A stretch of 64,000 nucleotides of DNA from Anaerolineae bacterium (GCA_021463865.1 JAJTXY010000005.1:1-64000); one strand, 5' to 3'; positions 31,575 through 40,977 are shown, numbered from the stretch's first letter. The notes: a model not told the origin generated them from the letters alone. Made by a program: numbers and translations.

Positions 31575-32183
31575 ATGAGTACGGATACCCTGAACAGTCT
31601 TGTCCTTGCCAGCGTCACAATTTTCGGCGCAGTTTTTACGGCCTTTTCGGTGGCGTTTGTCATTTGGACATATAACGACATGAAAGCCCGTTCGCGTGAC
31701 CCCCTTGCGCAGATTGCTGCTGCCATTTTGGTTGGCCTGCTCAATATGTTTGGTCTGATTATTTATATTATGCTGCGCCCGCGCGAAACGTTGGCAGATG
31801 CTTATGAGCGCTCGTTAGAAGAAGAGGCATTATTGCAGGAGATTGAGGACAAACCCGCCTGTCCCGGTTGTGGTCGTCCGACCAAACATGAATGGCAGGT
31901 CTGCCCGTTTTGCCACACCAAACTGAAAAAATCGTGTGTGGCGTGCCATCAAATGTTAGAGCTATCGTGGAATTTATGCCCCTATTGCGCCACCCCCCAA
32001 TTGGCAGCAGGCGAGGCGGAGGCGATTACAGCGGGCAGCGGTAAACGCCGCAGCAGTACACCCGCCCCCAGCCGTGCCCAATCGCCTTATGATGTCGGGG
32101 AATATGAACCTCGCTCACCCAGTCGCGCTCAACCGAAAGTACAGAATGAAAACCTCGAATGGGTGGACGATAACAACTACTAA
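31575..32183 (+). CDS. Membrane protein with double zinc ribbon
   Basis: A 202-residue protein with two N-terminal membrane helices (about residues 8-32 and 46-66). These are followed by a cytoplasmic region bearing two Cys4 ribbons (CPGCGRP...CPFCH and CVACH...CPYCA), the double-zinc-ribbon arrangement, and a disordered Ser/Pro/Arg-rich tail ending in EWVDDNNY. GGGAG lies ten bases upstream of the ATG. Possibly a membrane-tethered adaptor; function unknown. It converges with the hydrolase gene, the two stop codons overlapping by four bases. Confidence 0.75.
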   Translation: MSTDTLNSLVLASVTIFGAVFTAFSVAFVIWTYNDMKARSRDPLAQIAAAILVGLLNMFGLIIYIMLRPRETLADAYERSLEEEALLQEIEDKPACPGCGRPTKHEWQVCPFCHTKLKKSCVACHQMLELSWNLCPYCATPQLAAGEAEAITAGSGKRRSSTPAPSRAQSPYDVGEYEPRSPSRAQPKVQNENLEWVDDNNY

Positions 32184-33130
32184 CTTTGGGCGATAAACCC
32201 GACGGCCTTACACAGACGCTCGGCAAAATCAGGCGGATAGGCGTGTGCCATGCCTTCAATGATGCTTATGTTACAGGCAATAGAATGTTCTTTGAGCATT
32301 CCGGTTAACTTGAGTGTGCCGGGCAAACAGGGTTCGTCCTGATCACCAATGATCTGAACCCCACGCACATGTTTAATCGCTTCATAATCCACCTCAGCCA
32401 AAAGCTCCTCTGGGCTGGCGATATATGTTCCAAGACCGATGAACCCTTTGGCTTTGATGTCTTGCTTTAGAACGACCCGACACGCGAGACCTGCCCCAGC
32501 TGAAAAACCACCGACGACTACCTGATTTTCGTCAATGGCGTAGTCATTTTTCAGATTGGCTAGATGTGTCTGAATTTCGGGCACGGCGACGGCATGGTCA
32601 TTCCAGACGTAGGTTGTTGCACTTGTGATTTGCGAAGATTGGGCTACTGCGACCAGCCACCCTGCATCAGCCAATGATTGCCAATAAGGTGCGGTGATTT
32701 CGGTGTTGCTGTTGTTGCCATGCAGGGCCAACAAAACCGGGTAGGGGGCTTTGGCATTAGGGTGTAGAGGCAGCACCAGTAGTTCGGGCTTGGAATTGGC
32801 CTGTGCTGCCTGCTGTCGCGCTACTGAGATTTCGCGCAGACGGATAAATTCGGAGTGACTGGTGGCGGGTAGCAAATCTACATCATCGTCGGCTAACTGG
32901 CCCGCACCATACCAATACCCTGCTTCTATTGCTTTTTGAAACTCGTTTATGGTAGCGTCAACATTTTTGAGCCTTCCATACATGCACATATTCCAATAGA
33001 CCAGCAAATCGGCACGTTGAGGATGCTGCACAAGTGCATCAGAGATGCTGGTGAGGGCGTCCTGATATTTACCTTGATTGTAGAACCCTAAAATTTCGTC
33101 ACGAAATTGATCAAATGGTCGAGCCGTCAT
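32180..33130 (-). CDS. Alpha/beta-hydrolase (esterase-like) with TPR-like N-terminus
   Basis: A 316-residue protein starting at ATG 33130 with AAGGAG eight bases upstream (the frame is open to 33226, but that part has no ribosome site). Residues 1-75 form a tetratricopeptide-like helical hairpin pair (DEILGFYNQGKYQDALTSISDAL...). The rest is an esterase fold: LLALHGNNS oxyanion region, nucleophile elbow GGFSAGAG (Ser), a likely acid at GDQDEPC and a likely catalytic His in EGMAHAYP. Substrate unknown. Divergent from lepA. Confidence 0.82.
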   Translation of the reverse strand: MTARPFDQFRDEILGFYNQGKYQDALTSISDALVQHPQRADLLVYWNMCMYGRLKNVDATINEFQKAIEAGYWYGAGQLADDDVDLLPATSHSEFIRLREISVARQQAAQANSKPELLVLPLHPNAKAPYPVLLALHGNNSNTEITAPYWQSLADAGWLVAVAQSSQITSATTYVWNDHAVAVPEIQTHLANLKNDYAIDENQVVVGGFSAGAGLACRVVLKQDIKAKGFIGLGTYIASPEELLAEVDYEAIKHVRGVQIIGDQDEPCLPGTLKLTGMLKEHSIACNISIIEGMAHAYPPDFAERLCKAVGFIAQS

Positions 33131-33248
33131 TTTGAATCTCCTTGAGATGGAAAAAGCTGTCTTCTCGAAATCTACCCATTCATTTGAAGACTGGTTCAAA
33201 AAATGAGCAATTGCGCGATTGTGCAATTATGTGATCCAAATATTTATC

Positions 33249-33277
33249 TTTATCACACTGGGGTAATCCGCTATACT
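33249..33277 (+). promoter_or_regulatory. Candidate promoter of lepA
   Basis: TTTATC and TATACT are separated by 17 bases, with the ATG about 45 bases further on. The -10 matches in five of six positions, the -35 in three. An AATTGC/GCAATT inverted repeat (33209-33228) lies just upstream. Confidence 0.45.
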
Positions 33278-33320
33278 GAGGGAATTACGCCCATATTTTC
33301 AGCTTGGCAGGGACGGTTGG

Positions 33321-35126
33321 ATGGATACTTCGCGGATTCGGAATTTTTGCATTATTGCCCATATTGATCATGGCAAAAGCACACTGGCAGATCGCCTATT
33401 GCAGATCACTGGAACCATCAGTGACCGCGACATGGAAGCCCAGTTGTTGGACAGCATGGAACTGGAAAAAGAACGGGGTGTAACCATCAAAGCGTCGGCG
33501 GTGCGTATGAAATGGACGGCGGCGGATGGCGAAGAATATGAAATGAACTTAATTGACACCCCCGGCCATGTGGACTTCACCTACGAAGTCAGCCGCGCAT
33601 TGCAAGCATGTGAAGGGGCGCTGTTGGTAGTGGATGCCTCGCAGGGAATTGAGGCGCAAACATTAGCGAATCTCTATTTGGCGTTGGATGCCGACCTCGA
33701 AATCATTCCGGTCATCAACAAGATTGACCTGCCCGCCGCTGACCCTGATCGGGTGGCTCAGGAATTGGAAGACTTACTTGGCATTGAAAAGGAAAAAATG
33801 CTGCGGGTGAGCGCCAAAACGGGTATCGGGGTAGAAGAGGTGTTGCAGGCAGTGGTAGATCGTGTGCCGCATCCCGAAAGTCATCCACACAAACCGCTGC
33901 GTGCCCTAATTTTTGACAGCCACTATGATAGCTATCGCGGCGTGATTGTATATATCCGCGTGATTGAAGGCAGAGTCACCAAGCGCGACAAACTGCTTAT
34001 GATGAGCACTAATGTGACCGTAGAGCCAATCGAAATTGGCATTTTTACCCCCGGCCTCACCCCGATTGACGAATTAACGACGGGTAGCGTGGGCTATATC
34101 GCCACCGGGTTAAAGACATTGCGGGAATGCCGTGTGGGGGATACGGTCACGCTCAAGATCAATGGGGCAAGTGAGCCGCTACCGGGGTATGCACCTGCGA
34201 AACCGATGGTGTTTGCGGGGTTTTATCCGGTTGAGAATGACGACTACGCTGAACTCAAAGAGGCACTGGAAAAATTGCAGCTTAATGACGCTTCGTTGAG
34301 TTATGTGCCGGAAACCTCCCAAGCGCTGAATTTTGGCTTCCGCGTCGGCTTTTTGGGCCTGTTTCACATGACGATTGTGCAGGAACGCCTTGAACGTGAA
34401 TATGACCTTGATGTGCTGGCAACCGCGCCAAGTGTGGAATATGAGGTGGTACTGCGGAATACAGGCGATATTATCCGCATTGATAGTCCCGCCGCGTTGC
34501 CCGATGAATCTACGATTCAAGAAATCCGCGAGCCATGGATGAGTATTCAGATTTTCACGCCTGATACCTACATTGGCGCGATTATGGAATTGGTCACTTC
34601 CAAGCGTGGGGAATACATCACGATGGAATACCTTGATCCCAAGCGTGTCATGCTGTCGTATTATTTGCCGCTGGCGGAACTCATTGTGGATTTCTATGAC
34701 AAATTAAAGAGTGCCACCAAAGGCTATGCCAGCCTCGACTATCAATTTAAAGAATACCGCCCCGACAAACTGGTCAAGTTGGAGATTTTGGTGAATAACG
34801 AACCAGTGGACGCGCTGGCGATGATTGTGCATAAAGACCACGCCTTCCATAAGGGCCAAAAGCTGGTTTCCAAGCTCAAGGAATTGATTCCCCAACAGCA
34901 GTTTGTGGTGCCGATTCAGGCCGCCGCCGAAAATCGCATTATCAGCCGCGCCAATGTGAAAGCCCTCCGCAAAGACGTTTTGGCGAAGTGTTATGGCGGT
35001 GACATCACCCGTAAGCGCAAATTGCTGGAAAAGCAGAAAAAAGGCAAGAAGCGCATGAAGATGATTGGCAGCGTGGAAGTTCCACAAGAAGCATTTATGG
35101 CGGTTCTCAGCCTCGACGAAGATTAA
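33321..35126 (+). CDS. lepA: Elongation factor 4 (LepA)
   Basis: A 601-residue translational GTPase, the usual length for LepA. G1 is [10 protein letters not shown]2 the RGVTIK segment, G3 DTPGHVDF and G4 NKIDL. Domains II-V follow, and the unique C-terminal domain is recognised by [48 protein letters not shown]. The protein acts on ribosomes during initiation and stress; exact role debated. Single gene, with a good terminator after it. Confidence 0.98.
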   Translation: MDTSRIRNFCIIAHIDHGKSTLADRLLQITGTISDRDMEAQLLDSMELEKERGVTIKASAVRMKWTAADGEEYEMNLIDTPGHVDFTYEVSRALQACEGALLVVDASQGIEAQTLANLYLALDADLEIIPVINKIDLPAADPDRVAQELEDLLGIEKEKMLRVSAKTGIGVEEVLQAVVDRVPHPESHPHKPLRALIFDSHYDSYRGVIVYIRVIEGRVTKRDKLLMMSTNVTVEPIEIGIFTPGLTPIDELTTGSVGYIATGLKTLRECRVGDTVTLKINGASEPLPGYAPAKPMVFAGFYPVENDDYAELKEALEKLQLNDASLSYVPETSQALNFGFRVGFLGLFHMTIVQERLEREYDLDVLATAPSVEYEVVLRNTGDIIRIDSPAALPDESTIQEIREPWMSIQIFTPDTYIGAIMELVTSKRGEYITMEYLDPKRVMLSYYLPLAELIVDFYDKLKSATKGYASLDYQFKEYRPDKLVKLEILVNNEPVDALAMIVHKDHAFHKGQKLVSKLKELIPQQQFVVPIQAAAENRIISRANVKALRKDVLAKCYGGDITRKRKLLEKQKKGKKRMKMIGSVEVPQEAFMAVLSLDED

Positions 35127-35132
35127 ATAATT

Positions 35133-35159
35133 GGGCAGATGATTCTGCCCGTTGTTTTT
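35133..35159 (+). terminator. Terminator of lepA
   Basis: GGGCAGA and TCTGCCC form a perfect seven-base stem with a four-base loop, followed by GTTGTTTTT. On the other strand it can also serve the convergent SRPBCC gene. Confidence 0.8.
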
Positions 35160-35634
35160 AATGCACCCCGACTAACGCCGTGTCTGTTGCCAGATAATAC
35201 TCAATCGCGTGCTGCCAAAACGTCATTTGCTCACGATATGCCTCAGTCGTGAAGGGGGCTAATTTAGCATTCCCCGCCTCGCTCAATCCCGTGCGGGTGT
35301 AGGTGATGCTGACCCTCGTTTTGTCGCCTATCGCTAGACACTGAATATCAATGGTGGTCAATAGCAAATCGGGCCAAAAGCGCACATATTGAACCCGATG
35401 CTGCTGCGGGTCATAATCAGCCATCGCCCAGAATTCTTCTGATTGGTCGCCATGCTCCGTTTTGAAGACCGCCCCGACTTCTTCTAGTGATGCAGTGGTG
35501 TGATAAATCGGGGTAAATTGCCACTCGGCCAACCACAATTTCTCCTTGACCGGGGTAAATAAGGGGAACACTTGTTCAATAAATGCGGTAAACTCTAACG
35601 TGTGCGAATGGGAAATGCGCTGCGCGGTAAACAT
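35158..35634 (-). CDS. SRPBCC-fold (START-like) protein
   Basis: A 158-residue soluble protein with the polyketide-cyclase/START-like pattern: ISHSHTLEFTAFIEQVFPLFTPVKEKLW at the N-terminus, central antiparallel strands (RVQYVRFWPDLLLTTIDIQCL, KTRVSITYTRTGL) and a long C-terminal helix (AYREQMTFWQHAIEYYL). These bind hydrophobic ligands. AAGGAAC lies ten bases upstream of the ATG. It diverges from an HTH regulator gene 88 bases away, which may control it. Confidence 0.75.
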   Translation of the reverse strand: MFTAQRISHSHTLEFTAFIEQVFPLFTPVKEKLWLAEWQFTPIYHTTASLEEVGAVFKTEHGDQSEEFWAMADYDPQQHRVQYVRFWPDLLLTTIDIQCLAIGDKTRVSITYTRTGLSEAGNAKLAPFTTEAYREQMTFWQHAIEYYLATDTALVGVH

Positions 35635-35722
35635 GATTAGCTGTTCCTTTTGAGATTGTTGCTACATTTCCATTTTCGCCGCGAAGTAGGACAGCATCGT
35701 TCCTAGAAGGGGTGGGGGATTT

Positions 35723-36067
35723 ATGTATACTCCGGCGACACGCCTTCTGACCCTGCTGCATATTTTGCACGCCAACCCCGGCTTAAATGCCAACGAACTT
35801 GCCGAACGATTAGAGGTAGATACTCGCACTGTGCGGCGCTATGTCATGCTGCTGCGTGATTTGGGGGTGCAGGTGGAATCCGATATGGGGCAGGGCGGCG
35901 GGTATCGCTTGATTCGAGGGGCGGTCTTGCCACCGAGTTTGTTTTCGCGTGCTGAGATTGAAGTGCTGTTGCAGGTGTTGGAGGGAATCACTGTCCCTGA
36001 ATCGGACAGACAGGCTACCCTTGAGGCGCTAAAATTAAAACTGCGTCTGCTACTGGAAAGTGTCTAA
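35723..36067 (+). CDS. Winged-helix transcriptional regulator (HTH_11/YafY type, no WYL domain)
   Basis: A 114-residue DNA-binding protein. The N-terminal winged helix is clear (RLLTLLHILHANPGLNANELAERLEVDTRTVRRYVMLLRDLGVQVES and the GGGYRL wing). Relatives of this type (YafY/PafC-like) usually continue into a WYL ligand-sensing domain. Here the protein ends after a short helical region (SRAEIEVLLQVLEGI...LKLKLRLLLESV), so it may bind DNA as a dimer without the sensor or have lost it. Its stop is five bases before the Mrr-type gene start, so the two are probably cotranscribed, with the divergent SRPBCC gene as another likely target. Confidence 0.82.
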   Translation: MYTPATRLLTLLHILHANPGLNANELAERLEVDTRTVRRYVMLLRDLGVQVESDMGQGGGYRLIRGAVLPPSLFSRAEIEVLLQVLEGITVPESDRQATLEALKLKLRLLLESV

Positions 36068-36071
36068 TGCT

Positions 36072-37106
36072 ATGACGTTTTTACAGGCTGCCATTGAGGT
36101 TCTCCGCCAAGCCGAACGCCCACTGTCTGTCGCCGAAATTACCCGCACGGCGTTAGAGGAAGGCTTGATTGACACGATGGGCCAAACGCCGCGTCAAACA
36201 ATGGCATCGGTCATTATTGCTAGTTTGCACCGTGAACGGGACGGCATTGAAATTTCGCCGTTTAAGCGGGTTGAACGAGGCCGCTATACCCTCCGCACGG
36301 AAGATGACCCCATTCCTGAAAATGTGATAGATAACGTCATTTTTCGGCAGCAGGGTGAGTTTTTGAGCTATAAGGATGCCGCCTATGAAGTCTTGAAATC
36401 CGAGGGGCGGGCTATGTCGTATAGCGAGATTACACAAATCGCGCTGGAATTGGGCCTGATTAATCCGCAGGGCATGACGCCGGAAGCCTCGCTCTCGGCT
36501 CAACTCTATACCGACATTCAAGAAAATGGCTTATCCTCGGCTTTTCGACGGGAAGGGCCGGGCATGTTTGGCTTGGCAGAATGGGAAAGCGAAGTAGATA
36601 CCATTTCGCGCATGGCAGAAAAACAACGGCACGAAGTCAAGCGCCAGCTAAAAAATGTACTGCTGAATGTTGACCCCTATGCGTTTGAACATTTGATAGG
36701 GCGGTTGCTTGGTAAGATGGGTTATAACAACATCATCGTGACGGATCGGTCAGCCGATGGGGGTATTGATGTTGTGGCGGAGGTGCGGGTAGGGATTTTG
36801 CAGGCCCGTACTGCCATTCAGGTCAAACGTACCAGTGGCAATGTGGGACGGCCTGTGGTCAGTCAATTTCGCGGCGATATGTTGGCGATGGGGGATATAG
36901 ATCAAGGGTTGGTGATGACCACTGCTGCGTTTACCAAAGGAGCGATGGAGGTGGCCCGATTACCCAACACCGCGCCGATTATCTTGATTGATGGCGACAA
37001 ACTGACCGACCTGCTGATTGAGCATCGCATCGGGGTGCGGGTGGAGCAGGTGGCTGTCGTCAGCTTTGATAGTGATAGTTTGGTGATTGAGGAGGTGGGG
37101 GATTAA
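36072..37106 (+). CDS. Mrr-type restriction endonuclease with two HARE-HTH domains
   Basis: A 344-residue nuclease starting at ATG 36072 (a GTG at 36060 is possible). Two successive HARE-HTH winged helices occupy residues 1-70 (FLQAAIEVLRQAERPLSVAEI) and about 93-165 (YKDAAYEVLKSEGRAMSYSEI). After a helical linker the Mrr catalytic domain follows (about 205-310): DPYAFEHLIGRLLGKMGY, then DGGIDVVAEV with the catalytic Asp and AIQVKRTSG with the Gln-x-Lys. Mrr proteins are modification-dependent type IV restriction enzymes; HARE-HTH domains are predicted to read modified bases. Likely a defence gene against modified phage DNA, inferred. Confidence 0.88.
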   Translation: MTFLQAAIEVLRQAERPLSVAEITRTALEEGLIDTMGQTPRQTMASVIIASLHRERDGIEISPFKRVERGRYTLRTEDDPIPENVIDNVIFRQQGEFLSYKDAAYEVLKSEGRAMSYSEITQIALELGLINPQGMTPEASLSAQLYTDIQENGLSSAFRREGPGMFGLAEWESEVDTISRMAEKQRHEVKRQLKNVLLNVDPYAFEHLIGRLLGKMGYNNIIVTDRSADGGIDVVAEVRVGILQARTAIQVKRTSGNVGRPVVSQFRGDMLAMGDIDQGLVMTTAAFTKGAMEVARLPNTAPIILIDGDKLTDLLIEHRIGVRVEQVAVVSFDSDSLVIEEVGD

Positions 37107-37111
37107 CCACT

Positions 37112-37678
37112 ATGTTCAAAAACTTGAATGAAGTTATCGGCCACTACCAACGCCGCTTAGAAGAGACAAAAGACGTTGGTCGCTATGGGATCAGAGTGCT
37201 AGGGGCATCCATTGAGGAAATTGAGTCAGTGGAGAAAGATCTGGATACACCTATTCACTCAACGCTGAGATATACCTTGATAGCTGTTAACTGGGCAATC
37301 GATAGTTTTTCCAATCTTAGAGTTGATTCTGTGCGAGGGCTACACCATTTTAATGGCCCTGATCCAGATGGTTTACCTATTGATAGCCCATTAAAACATG
37401 GATATTGGCGCGTGGGTGGCTCTGATGTGTATTTCATCTACATGAAAATTGAGACAGGCAATGTTGAGGCATATGATGTTGACAATTCGCTCTGGATGAC
37501 TGTAGCAAAAACGATGGAAGAGTTTATCTGTATTGCTGCAAGTATTGTTGAACATCAGTGGCCTGATTCAATTAAGGAAACCGATAAGGCAATTGCGACT
37601 GCCGAGGCATTCCTTGACGAAAACAATATCTCCGAAGGTAGGTTATTTTGGCGGGATTTGGCTCTAGGATGGGCGTAA
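37112..37678 (+). CDS. Hypothetical protein next to the Mrr-type nuclease
   Basis: A 188-residue soluble protein starting five bases after the nuclease gene. I do not recognise it. The arrangement of a long helix, a middle section with YWRVGGSDVYFIYMKIETGNVEAYD and a closing helical part (KTMEEFICIAASIVEHQW) is loosely like SMI1/KNR4 (SUKH) proteins, which are immunity or adaptor proteins, but the resemblance is weak. Base composition is somewhat AT-richer than the nuclease gene. The tight spacing suggests a joint role with the nuclease. Confidence 0.6.
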   Translation: MFKNLNEVIGHYQRRLEETKDVGRYGIRVLGASIEEIESVEKDLDTPIHSTLRYTLIAVNWAIDSFSNLRVDSVRGLHHFNGPDPDGLPIDSPLKHGYWRVGGSDVYFIYMKIETGNVEAYDVDNSLWMTVAKTMEEFICIAASIVEHQWPDSIKETDKAIATAEAFLDENNISEGRLFWRDLALGWA

Positions 37679-37721
37679 TGATTCTCATAATCGGAGTGAT
37701 CACAAAAATTGCGACTAGGGA

Positions 37722-39104
37722 TTAGTCCCCGATTGGAAGTTGTTCCAAGCCTAATTGGGATTCCGATATAGAAGTTTGAGGTGCTTTTGTATCAGGTACC
37801 CGACCCTCCACGTTCCGCACAACAGGCAGCAAATACCCGGCCAATCCGATGACAGTCATCATCAGCGACGAGCCGATATAAATCACCGCCATGCCCGACC
37901 CTTTTTCTGTGCCAACCAGCCAGCCGAAAATCGCGGACAAATTGCCACCCGGACGCATGGCAGGCTCAAATACTTGGTCGGCTAATGGGCCAGCTACCAG
38001 TGTTGCCGCTGCCGTCAAAATGCTTTCCAATAATTGATTAAAAGCAAACACACGCCCTTGAATATCCGGCTCAACTTTGGACATCCAAATGCTGTCAATC
38101 GCGCCACCCCGCACCGGAAAGTTGAAGGATGAAAAAACTTGGGCTGGAAACCAGATGATTAGACTTTGGCCCAAGCCGAAAATCGTTTTGGCGATGCCGG
38201 CGCCAATTGTGCCCAACAAAAACGGATGGATACGTCGAAGTTTGCCGCCACCCCATGCACTCATGAAAATCGCCCCGGTAATGCCGCCAATACCTGCTGC
38301 GGTGCTGACAGCGGCTAAGGTACGGGCACTATCGCCACTTCGCGCCAATACCATCGGTGCATAGAGAGCACCACCGAGATCATGCACCAGCCAGAAACTG
38401 ACCGCAATCAGCGATAGGGCAAAAAGATTCGGGCGGGCACGCAGATAACGAAAACCGTAGCTAATTTCCGTCCACCAATTTTGGCGACTTTCTCGTCCCG
38501 CCTCTGTTTCGGTTGCGCGTGGAATATGGGCCAGTGCGAGGGTGGTCAGTGCTATCGAGAGGGTCATCAGGTCAACCAGCATAATCCCCGGCAGTTTGAC
38601 AGTGTAATACAAGACCCCGGCGAAGGCTGGCCCGATAATGGAAGCCCCATAATTCGTCACAAAACGCAGGCCGCTGGCACGGGCATATTGCTCACGGGGC
38701 ACGAGCAGGGTGATCGAGGCCGAAAATGCGATGCCCTGCAATTGGCTAAAGACTGTGTTCACGGCGCTGGTGATATAGAGATGCCATATTTCCAGATGGC
38801 TCATGAGATAGAGAATCAGTAGCACAATGGTCGAAAACCCTGCAACTAGATCACTGCTCATAATCAAGCGCTTGCGATTCCAGCGATCAACCAACATCCC
38901 TGCAATCGGCGCGACAAAAATGGTTGGCAGGATGCTGAAAAAGATCATCAGGGCAACGGATGTAGCTTGGCCCGATTGTTCCCATATCCACAGGGTCAGT
39001 CCAAAATGGGTCATGCGGCTGCCAATTTGGGAGACGGTTTGACCGAACCAAATTCGTAAAAATGTTCGCATCCCTTGTGGAAGGGAGGATAGTCGTGTAG
39101 TCAT
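37722..39104 (-). CDS. MFS transporter, DHA3 (macrolide-type) family
   Basis: A 460-residue major-facilitator protein with about twelve membrane helices. The N-terminal FLRIWFGQTVSQIGSRMTHFGLTLWIWEQSG and the loop 2-3 motif GMLVDRWNRKRLIM (motif A) are typical of the MefA-like drug-efflux group. A long cytoplasmic loop and C-terminal tail are present. It is the last gene in an operon with cinA and a PRTase-like gene (16-base gap). The substrate is unknown; export of a drug or metabolite is likely. Confidence 0.88.
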   Translation of the reverse strand: MTTRLSSLPQGMRTFLRIWFGQTVSQIGSRMTHFGLTLWIWEQSGQATSVALMIFFSILPTIFVAPIAGMLVDRWNRKRLIMSSDLVAGFSTIVLLILYLMSHLEIWHLYITSAVNTVFSQLQGIAFSASITLLVPREQYARASGLRFVTNYGASIIGPAFAGVLYYTVKLPGIMLVDLMTLSIALTTLALAHIPRATETEAGRESRQNWWTEISYGFRYLRARPNLFALSLIAVSFWLVHDLGGALYAPMVLARSGDSARTLAAVSTAAGIGGITGAIFMSAWGGGKLRRIHPFLLGTIGAGIAKTIFGLGQSLIIWFPAQVFSSFNFPVRGGAIDSIWMSKVEPDIQGRVFAFNQLLESILTAAATLVAGPLADQVFEPAMRPGGNLSAIFGWLVGTEKGSGMAVIYIGSSLMMTVIGLAGYLLPVVRNVEGRVPDTKAPQTSISESQLGLEQLPIGD

Positions 39105-39120
39105 AAAAGATTCAATTCAA

Positions 39121-39747
39121 TTACGTCAGGGTGGTTTGCCAATCCACTATACGCTGGGCGAGACGGGTGGTAATCAATCCTTCTTCAACCACCCATTCCA
39201 AACTCTGGGTGAGGGGGAACAAGGCTCGAATATCTTCAATGCCCTGCTGATGGAAGGCTTGATAGTGGCCTTGCCGTGCATCTACCAAACTAAGGATGCG
39301 CTTGACCGGAATACCAACCCGCGCTGCCCGATCTGCGATTTGTAATTCGACGGCGCCCTCTATCAGCACATCGGTGAGCAAGGTGGTGGGATGACCGACA
39401 TCTGCCGCCCCCTCGATGGCAAATGCCGCCGTGTAGGATTTGATTTCGCCATAGGGGTAGAGCATCGGAATGTCGGTCAGGGTAGCCAATACACCGCCCA
39501 ACGCCGTCGTGTTACGTGTAGTCAGGAGTCTATCGCGTTCGCTCAATGGGGTATAGAGGGACGCCAATAACTCCGCCGTCAATTTCATCAGTCGTGGGAA
39601 GGACGGTAGAAGGGTCAAATGGAACGATAAGGGCCAAAATTCGCCATTTTCGGCTTGAAATCGGCCAAAAAGGATCAATCCGGCACGGGCGTACTCCACA
39701 AATAAGCTGCGCCGTACCTCAATCTGAATAGGTGAATTGTCCAACAT
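39121..39747 (-). CDS. Orotate phosphoribosyltransferase-like protein
   Basis: A 208-residue protein with a type I PRTase layout. The PRPP-binding loop region reads TTLLTDVLIEGAVELQIAD, corresponding to the VEDVxTTGGS loop of PyrE but with Thr/Ser positions changed. It is followed by VKRILSLVDARQGHYQAFHQQGIEDIRALFPL, the PyrE C-terminal pattern (LVDRxxGg...GI..xxl). The upstream half is divergent. Changes in the PRPP loop make it uncertain whether it is an active orotate PRTase. Lies ten bases after cinA. Confidence 0.68.
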   Translation of the reverse strand: MLDNSPIQIEVRRSLFVEYARAGLILFGRFQAENGEFWPLSFHLTLLPSFPRLMKLTAELLASLYTPLSERDRLLTTRNTTALGGVLATLTDIPMLYPYGEIKSYTAAFAIEGAADVGHPTTLLTDVLIEGAVELQIADRAARVGIPVKRILSLVDARQGHYQAFHQQGIEDIRALFPLTQSLEWVVEEGLITTRLAQRIVDWQTTLT

Positions 39748-39757
39748 GACCTAAAAA

Positions 39758-40969
39758 TCAACCAGAGGGGTGCAAATCGTGCAGAATCTTCCACGCCATA
39801 CTAAGCCCCCATGTAGCGGCCCATGTCGGGGCTTGGGTGGATTCCCCACCATAGCCATACGAACGGGCACGGGTTTCATGTTCACTGGCAACGGCGATGG
39901 CTGTTCCGTGATCGCTGGTGGCGATGGCGATGGCGGCTGCGGCTTGGCTGTTTTTGAGTGTATGGCGGGCGATATTTTCGACATGTCCTTTCAAATCGGC
40001 ATGTTCGGCGTCGGGGTCAAGTTCGGGCAAGGCACTGTGTAATCCGGTAAGTCCATCATAAACCGAAGCGGATTCGATGACCGCTTCGCCACCAGATGCC
40101 TGTTTAACACGATCCCGCAGCGTGCCTCCTGTGCCCGTTTCCCAAAGCGCGACCTTGCCGCCAATCTTTTGCAGTATGGAGACGACTGCTCCTTCGAGTG
40201 GGTCTTTGCCTGTGCCGTAAATGAAATCACCGAGTCGCTGGCGCACGATATGTTCAATTTTGGCGATCATCTCATCCGCTTCGACCTCGGTATCAGCGCG
40301 GGCTGTGATACGAATATCGGTTTGCCCGGTATGCGCCGCCAACCCAACAGTCGGATTGGCATAGGTCATCAAATCGGCAATTTTTTCATCAATTAGGCTT
40401 TCTCCAATACCTGCCGTTTTTAAAACCAGTGCTTTGATAATGCCTTTTTGCCCCATCTTTTCTTGCAGATAAGGGATGACACGCTGACTAAGCAGGAATT
40501 TCATCTCACTCGGCACACCGGGCAGGCTAATAATAATGCCCTGCTCATCCTCCACGATGTAACATGGCGCTGTGCCAACCGGATTTTCAATCGGAATCGC
40601 TCCGGCGGGGATATGCGCCTGTTGGCGATTATTTTCACTCATGCGTGACCCAAAGCGGCGGAAACGCTCGGCAATCTGGTCAAGCAAATCCTGACGAAAT
40701 TCCAGCGGGCGGCCTGTCGCATCGGCAACCGCTTGGCGGGTCATATCATCAACTGTTGGACCAAGTCCCCCGGTTGTAATAACCAAGTCGCTGCGGGAGA
40801 GGCCCAACTTAATAGACTGGGTAATGCGCGGGAGGTTATCACCCACGCTGGTCACATAAAATAAATTCACCCCAATATCACGTAGGGTTCGGGCAATGTG
40901 TGTTGAATTGGTATCAGTGATTTCCCCTAACAAGAGTTCCGTGCCGATGGCAATGATTTCGGCGTTCAT
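39758..40969 (-). CDS. cinA: CinA-like protein (MoCF domain plus degenerate amidase domain)
   Basis: A 403-residue CinA. Residues 1-170 form the MoCF-like domain (MNAEIIAIGTELLLGEITDTNS, VITTGGLGPTVDD, GTAPCYIVE, LPGVPSEMKFL), linked to ADP-ribose pyrophosphatase activity. A KOW-like middle region follows. The C-terminal domain normally carries the nicotinamide-nucleotide amidase motif AESCTGG; here it reads LWETGTGG, lacking the conserved Ser and Cys, so amidase activity is doubtful. GAGGAG lies upstream of the ATG, eight bases after the upstream gene. Confidence 0.92.
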   Translation of the reverse strand: MNAEIIAIGTELLLGEITDTNSTHIARTLRDIGVNLFYVTSVGDNLPRITQSIKLGLSRSDLVITTGGLGPTVDDMTRQAVADATGRPLEFRQDLLDQIAERFRRFGSRMSENNRQQAHIPAGAIPIENPVGTAPCYIVEDEQGIIISLPGVPSEMKFLLSQRVIPYLQEKMGQKGIIKALVLKTAGIGESLIDEKIADLMTYANPTVGLAAHTGQTDIRITARADTEVEADEMIAKIEHIVRQRLGDFIYGTGKDPLEGAVVSILQKIGGKVALWETGTGGTLRDRVKQASGGEAVIESASVYDGLTGLHSALPELDPDAEHADLKGHVENIARHTLKNSQAAAAIAIATSDHGTAIAVASEHETRARSYGYGGESTQAPTWAATWGLSMAWKILHDLHPSG

Positions 40970-40977
40970 GCAGAGGG

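Noticed and set aside
33209-33228. AATTGC-N8-GCAATT inverted repeat upstream of lepA as a CIRCE-like heat-shock operator
   Set aside because: The arms do not match the CIRCE sequence TTAGCACTC, and lepA is not a typical HrcA target; too short to claim.
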